The notes beneath the pieces were generated by a model. That model worked only from the letters and a program-made list of their open reading frames with translations, was not told the origin of the DNA and did no database searches. A DNA stretch of 47,032 nucleotides from Acidisoma sp. L85 (GTDB taxonomy: Bacteria > Pseudomonadota > Alphaproteobacteria > Acetobacterales > Acetobacteraceae): the NCBI RefSeq assembly GCF_009765865.1, contig NZ_LMUQ01000026.1:396942-443973 (forward strand), given 5' to 3'. Position numbers and translations under genes: made by a program. Shown piece by piece: positions 1 to 8,500 of this stretch; position 1 is the first letter of the stretch, and each line of letters starts with the position of its first letter.

Positions 1-276
1 TACTGCTCCGAGGCCGAAGAGCAACAGGCTGCGGCGGTCACCCAGCCGGTCGGAGACACGGCCGATCACCAGCAGGGTAGTCAATGTGCCGAGCGAATAG
101 GCGGTGTAGATCTCGGTGAGGACCGTCGCGGCGAAGTGCCAGCGATCCTGATAGAAGCCATACAGCGGCGAAGGCGCGCTGCTCCCGAGCAGGGCGAGCA
201 CCACGGTCGCAATCACCAGGTGTCGCGCGAACCGGCTCTGAACGCCCTGCTCAATCACTGGGGCGGTCACCGCCAT
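1..276 (-). CDS. MFS transporter, N-terminal part (runs off the left edge)
   Basis: The minus strand reads from an ATG at 276 to the window edge and gives 92 residues of an integral membrane transporter. It has a short cytosolic N-terminus, a first hydrophobic segment (residues about 18-32), a PLYGFY turn, and a second membrane segment followed by SDRLGDRRSLLLFG near residues 72-85. That last stretch matches the loop 2-3 signature (motif A, GxxxDRxGRR) of the major facilitator superfamily. The substrate cannot be told from this part. The gene is divergent from the DMT permease that starts at 407, so the 130 bp between them should hold both promoters. The truncation is only the edge of the window. 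Confidence 0.8.
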   Translation of the reverse strand, partial: MAVTAPVIEQGVQSRFARHLVIATVVLALLGSSAPSPLYGFYQDRWHFAATVLTEIYTAYSLGTLTTLLVIGRVSDRLGDRRSLLLFGLGAV

Positions 277-406
277 GCCTGCACGCGCTCCATCCGAGCG
301 TTCATCTAGAGCATGCCTCGCACGGGAGCGACCAGGGGGAAGCCGCGAAGCAGCCTTGCCAATGGCTGGAGGTGACAAGGGCCAGGCGAGACCATACAGG
401 CGGTGG

Positions 407-1267
407 ATGGCGGTCACCTTTGGTCTCATCGCGGCACTTTGCTGGGGTCTGGGCGACTTCCTGTCGCGCTTCTCGGCGCGTGGCTTGGGCGCGTGGCGCA
501 GCACCTTCTTCGGGCAGATGCCCGGTGCCTTGGTGATCTCGTCGTGGCTTCTGCTCGATACGGCGCACTGGCCCCGCCTCGCCGCGGCACCGCCCTCGAT
601 TTGGGTCTTGGCCTGTCTCGGCGCGAGTTTTTCCATCTTCTCGACCTATGCGATGACACGGGCGCTGATGGTGGGCGCTCTTTCGCTGGTGGTGCCGATC
701 ATCGCGAGCTACGGCGCGATCTCGACCGTGCTCGCCCTCCTCAGCGGCGAGACTCTCGCGGCGCTACCGGCGCTGGGCATTGCTGTTTGCATCGGTGGCA
801 TTGCGGCGGCGGCAGCGGCGCCTCGGAACGATGCGGCACTGCGGCGGGAGACGGCTGGGATAGGCTGGGCGCTAGCCGCTGCTGCGGGTTATGGCACCGC
901 GCTATGGATCCAGGGGCGCTTCGTGATGCCGCAGCTCGGACCGGCGGCGCCGCTCACCATTACTTACTGCGGCAATGTCGCGATTGCTTTGGTGTTCCTG
1001 CGCGCCCGGCGGGAGAGCCTGGCCTGGCCGCCGCTACGCCTGCTCGGCTTCACTTTCGGCTACGGGGTGCTGACGGCGACCGCCTATATCAGCCTGGCGC
1101 TGGGTCTCGCGACGGGTCAGGTGGCGATCGTGGCGGTGCTGAGTTCTCTGTGCAGCGCACTGACCGCCGTGCTGGGGTTCATTCTGCTGCGTGAGCGAAT
1201 GGCCATGCGGCAATGGGCAGGGGTCGCGCTGATCTTGCTGGGGGTTGGGCTGGTGAACGCGGGGTAG
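407..1267 (+). CDS. EamA/DMT-superfamily permease
   Basis: The 286-residue protein has about ten hydrophobic segments in two halves (roughly residues 3-135 and 147-284), the layout of the drug/metabolite transporter superfamily. It opens with FGLIAALCWGLGDFLSR, typical of EamA repeat 1. The second half ends in a short basic RERM stretch followed by the last helix, as in EamA repeat 2. It is an inner-membrane exporter or importer of unknown small molecules. I chose the ATG at 407 because the first helix begins at once. The reading frame is open back to 275, but the extra residues are polar, Arg-rich and overlap the divergent MFS start. An ATG at 362 is an alternative. Confidence 0.8.
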   Translation: MAVTFGLIAALCWGLGDFLSRFSARGLGAWRSTFFGQMPGALVISSWLLLDTAHWPRLAAAPPSIWVLACLGASFSIFSTYAMTRALMVGALSLVVPIIASYGAISTVLALLSGETLAALPALGIAVCIGGIAAAAAAPRNDAALRRETAGIGWALAAAAGYGTALWIQGRFVMPQLGPAAPLTITYCGNVAIALVFLRARRESLAWPPLRLLGFTFGYGVLTATAYISLALGLATGQVAIVAVLSSLCSALTAVLGFILLRERMAMRQWAGVALILLGVGLVNAG

Positions 1268-1293
1268 GTTGAGCTACGCCCGACCCTACCCGC

Positions 1294-1442
1294 CGTCATC
1301 CTCGGCGAAGGCCGAGGATCCACGCCTTCGTCTTGGCGCCGATGGAAAAGCGCGGGTGGCACGGGGTGCCCCGCACGCCTTCGCGTGCCATGATGGTCCA
1401 TTCGATCCCGGACCACCATCGTCCTTGGCGAAGGCCAACGGG
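1294..1442. repeat. Composite palindromic repeat, copy 1
   Basis: Module A, at 1294-1327, is a near-palindrome centred on CTCGGCGAAGGCCGAG. It is followed by a GC-rich arm pair (GGCACG near 1364 and CGTGCC near 1384), then TGGTCC/GGACCA arms at 1394-1399 and 1410-1415. A degraded second core, CCTTGGCGAAGGCCAACGG, lies near 1421-1439. Related copies lie at 20666, 25419 and 42448. This copy sits between two convergent genes (permease ending 1267, GST ending 1456), so it may act as a bidirectional terminator. Confidence 0.75.
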
Positions 1443-1455
1443 CGCTAACGACCCC

Positions 1456-2118
1456 TCAGGCCAGCCCCTCATACTTCGGCAGGTGCCAGGCCTCCGGCTC
1501 CTCGGCCGCGCCGCGATACCAGGCTCCAACCAGGGGATGGGCGCGCACCGCCGCGCAATAATCGGCGCTCGCATCGCCGATCACCGGCTCGTAGGTCAGG
1601 AAGCGCGCGACGACCGGGGCGAACATGATGTCGGCGCCAGTGAAGGGCGCGCCAAAAAGATAGGGGCCGCTCGCCCCAAACTCGGCGCGGACCGAGGCCC
1701 AGAGCGATTCGATGCGGCCGACATCGGCCAAGGCGCCGGCCGTCTGGCCCAGCCCGCCGTAATCCTTGCGCCCGAGATTCATCGGCATGGACTGGCGAAG
1801 GTCGCGATACGAGGCGTGCATCTCGGCGGCGACGGATCGCGCCATCGCGCGCGCGCGCCGGTCCTCGGGCCAGAGCGAGGGCTGGAACTCCGCACAGTAT
1901 TCGATGATGGCGATGGTCTCCCAGATCCGCGCCCCGTCATGTTCGAGATAGGGCACCAGGCCGCTCGGGCTCGCCTGTTTCACGGCTGGCGTATTGCCGC
2001 CCTCCAGGGGAATCAGCACCTCGGTGACATCCAGGCCAGCGGAGGCCACGGCGAGCCAGCCCCGCATTGACCAGGAGGAATAGCGGCGGTTGCCGATAAC
2101 CAATCGTCCCTCAGACAT
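1456..2118 (-). CDS. Glutathione S-transferase family protein
   Basis: The 220-residue cytosolic protein has the two-domain GST layout. An N-terminal thioredoxin-like domain opens with LVIGNRRYSSWSMRGW, where the Ser-rich turn is where GSTs place the catalytic Ser/Cys. SPSGLVPYLEHDG supplies the cis-Pro glutathione-binding loop (VPYL), and ETIAIIEYCAE is the alpha-3 helix. A helical C-terminal domain follows, with the conserved TGADIMFAPVVAR segment, the N-capping Asp region of the GST core. The family conjugates or reduces electrophiles with glutathione; the substrate is unknown. The ATG at 2118 is preferred because the family starts shortly before the first strand, although the frame is open to 2157. 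It is divergent from the MarR-regulated efflux operon, so a detoxification role under shared control is plausible but inferred. Confidence 0.85.
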   Translation of the reverse strand: MSEGRLVIGNRRYSSWSMRGWLAVASAGLDVTEVLIPLEGGNTPAVKQASPSGLVPYLEHDGARIWETIAIIEYCAEFQPSLWPEDRRARAMARSVAAEMHASYRDLRQSMPMNLGRKDYGGLGQTAGALADVGRIESLWASVRAEFGASGPYLFGAPFTGADIMFAPVVARFLTYEPVIGDASADYCAAVRAHPLVGAWYRGAAEEPEAWHLPKYEGLA

Positions 2119-2231
2119 TTCGAATACTCGCTTGCTCCCGATACGCGTCCATCCCATGCCCGACCCGCCCCGGGCAACCCGTTACCAGCCGCAATGGCAG
2201 CCATGACGGAAAGTGATGAGCGAAGATCGTA

Positions 2232-2262
2232 ACGCCCGTTATAATGACGATTGTAATGGCGT
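2232..2262. promoter_or_regulatory. Inverted repeat, candidate MarR operator
   Basis: The left arm is 2232-2245 (ACGCCCGTTATAAT) and the right arm is 2250-2262 (ATTGTAATGGCGT). They pair with two mismatches and a one-base bulge around a 4-nt centre. MarR dimers bind AT-rich inverted repeats of about this size in their own promoters. The repeat covers both candidate start codons of the marR-like gene (2244 and 2256) and lies 114 bp upstream of the divergent GST start. Control of both units is inferred. Confidence 0.5.
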
Positions 2263-2762
2263 ATCTCCCGCTCGAGGAAGATCTCCTCTTTCTCATCCAT
2301 GACACCGCCCGGATGATCGGCATCCATGTCGATCGGCTGGCGCGGCAGCATGGCATGAGCCGGGCGCAATGGGTGCTGCTCATTAAGCTAGACCGCCATC
2401 CCGGGCTTTCGCAACGCGATCTCGCGGAGTTCATGGAGGTCGAGCCGATCACGGTCGGCCGGCTGATCGACAAGCTGGAGGCGCGCGGACTCGTGACGCG
2501 CAAGCCGGATGATCAGGATCGCCGGGTCTGGCGCGTGCATCTGCTGCCGGCGGCGCAGCCCTATCTCGCCGAGATCGGCCTGCATCGCGCCGAAATCGCA
2601 GAACTGGTGGGGCGGGGCATTCCGCCCGCCATGGCGGAGACGCTGCGGCAGGGTCTCATCCGATCGAAAAGCAATGTGGCGGCGGCCTTGCGCGCCCAGG
2701 CGAGCGACTCAGTTCCGCGAACTGAACCGCTTTTGCCGCAGGACGAGGCCTTGGAGGCATAA
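2244..2762 (+). CDS. MarR-family transcriptional regulator
   Basis: The 172-residue protein is a winged-helix regulator. Residues about 8-36 form the N-terminal dimerisation helix. The HTH is LSQRDLAEFMEVEPITVGRLIDKLEARGLV, and DDQDRRVWRVHLL is the wing, with the DxRD/R-type residues MarR proteins use for minor-groove contact. The C-terminal helix completes the dimer interface. The gene is first in an operon with a HlyD-type adaptor (the TAA is directly followed by that gene's ATG) and an EmrB-type pump, the emrRAB arrangement in which the regulator is released by the exported toxicant. No Shine-Dalgarno is visible before the ATG at 2244 or the in-frame ATG at 2256. Both lie inside an inverted repeat, so a leaderless transcript is possible. 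Confidence 0.88.
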   Translation: MTIVMAYLPLEEDLLFLIHDTARMIGIHVDRLARQHGMSRAQWVLLIKLDRHPGLSQRDLAEFMEVEPITVGRLIDKLEARGLVTRKPDDQDRRVWRVHLLPAAQPYLAEIGLHRAEIAELVGRGIPPAMAETLRQGLIRSKSNVAAALRAQASDSVPRTEPLLPQDEALEA

Positions 2763-3896
2763 ATGGATCAGGTTTCCCCCCGCGACCGCTCGGAAGCGGC
2801 TGCCGACACGATGGCCGGTCCGACGCCGGAGAGCCGCCGTACCACGGCGGCCGCGCCTGTCCGCCGCCGCCGCGTTTCCCTAAGGCTGCCGCTGATGCTG
2901 GGCGGGATCGTCATAGTGCTCGGCGGTTCAGGCTATATGTGGCTGACCGGCGGCCGCTACGTTTCGACCGACGACGCCTACGTCCAGGCCGCGGAACTCA
3001 ATGTTACGACCGATGTCTCCGGTCTGGTGTCGCGGGTATTGGTGCACGAGGGCGACCATGTGAAGACGGGCCAGGTGCTGTTTCACCTGGGCGAGCATCA
3101 TTTCCAGATCATGCTCGATGGCGCGAAGGCAAAGCTCGCGCAAATCGCGCTGAACTACGCAGCGATGCAGCAGGATTATCTTCGGATGCTGCGCGATGTG
3201 GACACGGCGAAGGCGCAGGTCGATGGCGATCAGGCGGATTTCGGCCGGTTTTCCTCCCTAATCCACAGCGGCGGCGTGACGCGAGCCGAGTATGATACGG
3301 CGCATTACAAGCTGCTCGCGGATCAGGCACGGCTTGGCGCCCTCCAGGAACAGGCCCGCACGCAATTGGCGCGGCTGGGCGGCGTCGCGGATTCGTCGGT
3401 CGAGAATTTCCCTGACTATAAGAGCGCCCAGGCGGATGTCGCCGAGGCGCAGCGTCAGCTCGACCACACCGTCGTTGTGGCGCCGTTCAACGGTATCGTC
3501 ACCAATGTCGAAGCTGTTCAGCGCGGCCAGTATCTCAATGCCTCGGCCGCGGCCTTCGGGCTGGTTTCGACCGATGACGTCTTCGTCACCGCGCAGCCCA
3601 AGGAAACACAGCTTACCCATGTGCGGCCCGGCCAGCCGGTTACGATCACGGTCGACAGCTATCCCGGCGCGAAGTGGAACGGCGTCGTCGAGAGCATCTC
3701 ACCTGCCTCGGGCTCGCAATTCTCGCTGCTGCCGGCCGAGAATTCCTCGGGCAACTGGGTGAAGGTCGTGCAGCGCATTCCGATCCGGGTGAAGGTGACT
3801 GGCGGGCCCGCGGACCTGGACTTGCGTGCGGGAATGAGCGTCGAGGTCTCGATCGACACGGGCCATAAGCGCCAGCTGAGCGACATCATTCCCTGA
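2763..3896 (+). CDS. HlyD/EmrA-family membrane fusion protein
   Basis: The 377-residue periplasmic adaptor has a basic N-terminus and a single membrane anchor at residues 42-62. Next comes the family opening STDDAYVQA (68-76), then the first half of the lipoyl-like domain (VSGLVSRVLVHEGDHVKTGQVLF). A helical hairpin at about residues 118-225 precedes the second lipoyl half (VVVAPFNGIVTNVEAVQRGQ) and a beta-barrel domain. It bridges the inner-membrane EmrB pump and an outer-membrane channel, which is not encoded here. The ATG follows the marR stop without a gap and has GGAGG six bases upstream. The gene overlaps the next by one base (TGATG), so pump and adaptor are made together. Confidence 0.92.
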   Translation: MDQVSPRDRSEAAADTMAGPTPESRRTTAAAPVRRRRVSLRLPLMLGGIVIVLGGSGYMWLTGGRYVSTDDAYVQAAELNVTTDVSGLVSRVLVHEGDHVKTGQVLFHLGEHHFQIMLDGAKAKLAQIALNYAAMQQDYLRMLRDVDTAKAQVDGDQADFGRFSSLIHSGGVTRAEYDTAHYKLLADQARLGALQEQARTQLARLGGVADSSVENFPDYKSAQADVAEAQRQLDHTVVVAPFNGIVTNVEAVQRGQYLNASAAAFGLVSTDDVFVTAQPKETQLTHVRPGQPVTITVDSYPGAKWNGVVESISPASGSQFSLLPAENSSGNWVKVVQRIPIRVKVTGGPADLDLRAGMSVEVSIDTGHKRQLSDIIP

Positions 3897-5449
3897 TGTC
3901 GATGGCCGATACCCGCCCCCTCTACGAGCGGATCACCCCGGCAACCCGCACGATTGTCACCATCTGCGTGATGCTGGCGACGCTGATGCAGGCGCTCGAC
4001 AGCACAATCGCGAATGTGGCGCTGCCTTATATGCAGGGCACGCTGTCAGCGAATGCCGACCAGATCAACTGGGTGCTGACCTCCTACGTCGTTGCCGCCG
4101 CCATCATGACGGCGCCGGTGGGTTGGCTGACGGCGCGCTTCGGCGCCAAGAATGTGCTGCTGGTGAGCCTCGTTGGGTTCACCGCTACGTCAATGCTGTG
4201 TGGCATCGCGGGCGGCATTGGCGAGATGGTGATCTTCCGCTTTCTCCAGGGCGTCTTCGGTGCCGCCCTGGTGCCGCTGTCGCAGTCGACGCTACTGAAT
4301 ATCTATTCGCCGGCGCAGCGCGGACCGGCGATGTCGATCTGGGGCATGGGCGTGATGCTCGGGCCGATCCTCGGCCCCACACTCGGCGGCTATCTGACGG
4401 ACCTCTACAACTGGCGCTGGGTGTTTTTTGTCAACCTGCCCTTCGGCATCGCGGCCATTCTCGGGATCGTGCTGTTCATGCGCGAGGAGGGTGAGCGGAA
4501 GGTTCCCGGCTTCGACTGGACAGGCTTTGTGATCCTCGGCTTCGCGCTGGCTGGGCTACAGCTCGCGCTCGATCGCGGCGAGACGCAGGATTGGTTTACC
4601 TCGAAGGAAATCATCGTCGAGGCGGTAGTGGCGGGGCTCGGCATTTACCTCTTCACCGTGCATATGCTGACCTCGAACCGGCCGCTGCTGCCCAAGGCGC
4701 TGTTCACTGACCGCAATATGCTGAGCGCCATCCTAATGATGTTCCTCGTCGGCATGGTGCTGTTGTCGAGTTCGGCGCTGCTTGCCCCTTACCTTCAGCG
4801 CCTGTCGGGGTATTCAGTGCGCGAGGCGGGGCTGGAGATGGCGCCGCGCGGGTTCGGGACCATGGCCGCGATGCTGATCTCCGGGCGGGTCGGGACCAAG
4901 ATCGATGCGCGGTTGCAGATGCTGGTCGGCGTCATCCTGCTGGTGTTGTCACTGTACTGGATGACGCAATGGACGCCGGATGTGGCGAGCTCATCCATCT
5001 TGTTCGCGATCATCGTGCAGGGCGCGGGCCTGGGCTTCGTCTTCATGCCGCTGCAGCTGATTGCCTTCGCGACGCTTAGCCCGACACTGCGCGGCGACGG
5101 CGCTGCCGCAATGAGCCTTACGCGCAACATCGGCATGGCGATCGGCACTTCGGTGAGTTCAGCGGTGGTGGCTCAGATGGGGCAATATGAGCATGCGGTG
5201 CTGAGCTATTTCATCACGCCCTTCGCGCATGCGTTGCAGACGGGCATGCCGATCGACCCGCGGACCGCCGCGGGGGCGGTTCGGCTGGACGGCATGATCA
5301 CGCGGCAGGCGAATATCATCGGCTACATCGATGCGTTCAAACTGCTGATGCTGACCTCTATCCCCTGCGCCGCACTGCTCCTGCTCATGCGCAAGCCGAA
5401 GACCCCGGCTCCCGCGGGGGACGGGCCGGCTCACGCGGCGATGGATTGA
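3896..5449 (+). CDS. EmrB/QacA-type DHA2-family drug efflux pump
   Basis: The 517-residue protein has about 14 hydrophobic segments, the number expected of the DHA2 branch of the major facilitator superfamily. TM1 carries LDSTIANVALP, the D1 signature of proton-coupled drug exporters. Motif A appears as GWLTARFGAKNVLL after TM2, and motif C as MGVMLGPILGPTLGGYL in TM5. The protein ends in a Pro/Ala-rich cytosolic tail. It exports hydrophobic toxicants using the proton gradient, working with the adjacent HlyD-type adaptor. The start overlaps the adaptor stop, and an in-frame ATG two codons on is an alternative. The gene ends the efflux operon. Confidence 0.92.
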   Translation: MSMADTRPLYERITPATRTIVTICVMLATLMQALDSTIANVALPYMQGTLSANADQINWVLTSYVVAAAIMTAPVGWLTARFGAKNVLLVSLVGFTATSMLCGIAGGIGEMVIFRFLQGVFGAALVPLSQSTLLNIYSPAQRGPAMSIWGMGVMLGPILGPTLGGYLTDLYNWRWVFFVNLPFGIAAILGIVLFMREEGERKVPGFDWTGFVILGFALAGLQLALDRGETQDWFTSKEIIVEAVVAGLGIYLFTVHMLTSNRPLLPKALFTDRNMLSAILMMFLVGMVLLSSSALLAPYLQRLSGYSVREAGLEMAPRGFGTMAAMLISGRVGTKIDARLQMLVGVILLVLSLYWMTQWTPDVASSSILFAIIVQGAGLGFVFMPLQLIAFATLSPTLRGDGAAAMSLTRNIGMAIGTSVSSAVVAQMGQYEHAVLSYFITPFAHALQTGMPIDPRTAAGAVRLDGMITRQANIIGYIDAFKLLMLTSIPCAALLLLMRKPKTPAPAGDGPAHAAMD

Positions 5450-5487
5450 GGGCGCGGCCGCCGCCTAACACAGAGACGTTAATGGTT

Positions 5488-5505
5488 AGTTGCAGTTATG
5501 CAACT
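5488..5505 (+). promoter_or_regulatory. Small hairpin over a start codon
   Basis: AGTTGCA (5488-5494) and TGCAACT (5499-5505) are perfect inverted arms around GTTA. The presumed ATG of the large glycan enzyme, 5498-5500, lies partly in the loop and partly in the right arm. No Shine-Dalgarno precedes it. In RNA this could hide the start codon; it could equally be a dyad for a DNA-binding protein. Confidence 0.35.
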
Positions 5506-8500
5506 TTCTCCCATAAATGCGGCGATGACAAATGGCGCGCATGATCGGCTGACAAAAGACGGCGATAAAGCTCGGCGTCAGGCGCGCCGCGTGGCGCGCG
5601 CGCGGAAGCCTCCCGTTGACCCAGCCCTTGACGGGATTAGCCGAAGCGGATTGTTCGACGAAGCCTGGTATCGGCTCCGCTACGAGATTCGACCCAAGGT
5701 CGATGCGCTTGCCGACTGGTTCGAGCGGGGCTGCAAGAGTGGATTTCAGCCCAATCTTTGCTTTCAGCCCGATTGGTATCTCGCGCAGTACCGGGACGTC
5801 GAGGCCCACGGCATCAACCCCCTTGTCCACTACATCGACAATGGGGAGGCCGAAGGCCGTAAACCCTCACCGCTTTTCGACCCTGCCTGGTATCGCCAGA
5901 CATACAACCCGCCATCGGGCGAGTTGTGTCTCGCGCATTATCTGCGGTTGCGCGGAACCGGAACGGTCAATCCGCTGCCCGGCTTTGACGCGAATTTCTA
6001 CCTCTCGGAGAATTCCGATGTCGCTGAAGCAGGCGTTGATCCCTTCAGCCATTTCATGGAGCAGGGGTTTCGGGAGAACCGTGACCCCTCTCCCAGTTTC
6101 GACACGGCGTTTTATCGGAGCCGGTATCTGCGCAATCAGCCCGATGCCAATCCGCTGCTCGACTACCGGGAAAGGCGTGAGCGCGATCTTGTCTTCGTGC
6201 GCCGCCCTTTGCACGAGGAGACAATCCCGGCGGAGATGCGCCGCTTCACCCGGCCAGGCGAGTTTTTCGAGGAATTCCAGCCACTCCCACCGGGTGCGCC
6301 GCGACGGGCGATGGTGCTGGCTTATTACCTGCCGCAGTTTCATGCGACGCGCGAGAATGACGCGTGGTGGGGCAAGGGCTTCACCGAATGGACCAATCTG
6401 GCGCGGGGCCTGCCGCGCTTCGGTGGCCATTACCAGCCGCGCACGCCGCGCGACTTAGGCTTCTACGATCTCAACGACCCAGCCACCATGCGCCGGCAAA
6501 TCGCGATGGCGAAGGCCGCCGGTCTGGGTGGTTTCATCTTCTACTTCTACTGGTTCGACGGCGAACGTCTGCTGGACAGCCCGATCGAGCGGTTTCTCGC
6601 CGATCCCACGCTCGACATGCCTTTCTGCCTTATGTGGGCGAATGAGAATTGGACGCGCCGGTGGGACGGTCTGGAAACCGAAATACTCATCTCGCAGGAC
6701 TATCGGCCGTCCGACGATGAGTCGCTGATCCGCTGCTTCGCGCGCCATTTCGCCGATCCGCGCTATATCCGGCTGCAAGGCCGGCCCGTGCTGATGATCT
6801 ATCGCCCGAACATCATTCCCGATGCGACCGGAACCATCGCACGGTGGCGCGAGATGTTCCAGCGGATCACCGGCGAGGATCCGCTGATGGTCATGGCTCA
6901 GGGGTTTGGTGCCGCGGATCCGCGCGAGTTCGGGCTGGATGGTGCCGTCGAGTTTCCCCCGCACAAGCTTTGTGCCGATTTGCCGTCGATCGCCGATAGC
7001 CTGATGTGGTTCGATCCGGACGCTCAGGGCAAGATTGTGCGTTTCGAAGATGCCGTGCGGCAATCGCTGGACGAGCCGACACCGCCCTTCCCGCTTATCA
7101 AGACCGCTTGCCCAGGCTGGGACAATGATGCCCGGCGGGAAGGCAAAGGCATGGTGGTGCATGGCGCGACGCCCGCCGCCTTCGAACACTGGGTCAGTGA
7201 GCTGGTCGATCGCGCGCGCACGGCGCCTTTCTTCGGCAAGGCGATCGTCTGCATCAATGCCTGGAACGAGTGGGCCGAGGGCGCCTATCTGGAGCCCGAC
7301 ACCCATTTCGGTGCCGCCTTCCTCAATGCGGCGAGCCGCGCGATCAGCGCCGCCGCGCCGCCGCATCATCGCGCGAAATTTCTGCTGGTAGGCCATGACG
7401 CGCATCGCCATGGGGCGCAGACGCTGCTGCTCGAACTTGGTCGCAAACTTCGTGCGGCGCATGGTCTGGCCGTGGAATTCCTGCTGCTCGACGGCGGTCC
7501 AATGCTCGCCCAGTATGCTGCCGAAGCGCCGACGGCGGTACTGAGCGGCACGAAGGATCTGGAGCGGGAGATCAACGGGTTGCTGGCGCGCGGTTTTACC
7601 AGCGCGATAGTCAATAGCGTTGCCTCGGGGCGCGCCTGTGTGGCGCTGGCGGAGCGCGGCGTGGCGCCGGTGCTGCTGGTTCACGAATTGCCGAGTTTGA
7701 TTCGCGAGAAGTCTCTTACGGGGATTGCGGTGTCGGCGGTGGAAGCGGCGAAACACGCTGTCTTCCCCTCGACTTTTGTGCGCAACGCCTTCGTCGGGCT
7801 CACGCCTGCCGGGGTGGATTTGGTTGGTGAGGTCATTCTTCCGCAGGGTGTTTACCAGCCGGTCGTCTTCGATCTTGCGGCTCGATTGCGCGTTCGAGCG
7901 GAATTTGGCGTGCCCGCGGGGGCGCGGCTCTTGCTTGGCTTGGGTTATGGCGATCTGCGCAAGGGGTTCGATCTGTTCCTGCAGCTTTGGCGCGCCAGTC
8001 AAGGCGGAAACGAGCCGGTGCATTGCCTTTGGGCGGGCAAGCTGGACACGACACTCACCGGCTATCTTCAGCCCGAGATCTCCGCGGCGATGGAGGCCGG
8101 CAGCTTCCACCTGGCCGGGTTCCGTCGAGACGTGGCGGCGTTGCTTTCGGCCGCCGATGTCTTTGTGCTGACCTCGCGGGAGGATCCCTTTCCCTCGACG
8201 GTGCTGGAGGCTCTTGCGGCCGGACTGCCGAGTGTCGCTTTCCTCGGTTCCGGCGGTGTGCCTGAGATGCTGGCCGAGTTTGTCGCCGGGGAAGCGATGC
8301 CGATGGGCAATGTGGCGGCGATGGCGCTGGCGGCGCGGCAGCTAGGCGATCTCGCGGACGTGGAGATTGCCGATCGGCGCGAGCGGCTTGCAGCTATCGC
8401 CGAAGAGTATTTCGATTTTGGCCGCTATGCGCGCGACATCGTGGATCATGTCGATCCTACTCTGCTGGAGGTCTCGGTCGCGGTGCCCAATTATAATTAT

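Noticed and set aside
6455-8110. A 551-codon open frame on the minus strand inside the WbsX/GT4 gene
   Set aside because: It is antisense to a gene with clear motifs, its translation is Arg/Gln/His-rich with no family pattern, and long antisense frames are expected in GC-rich coding DNA.
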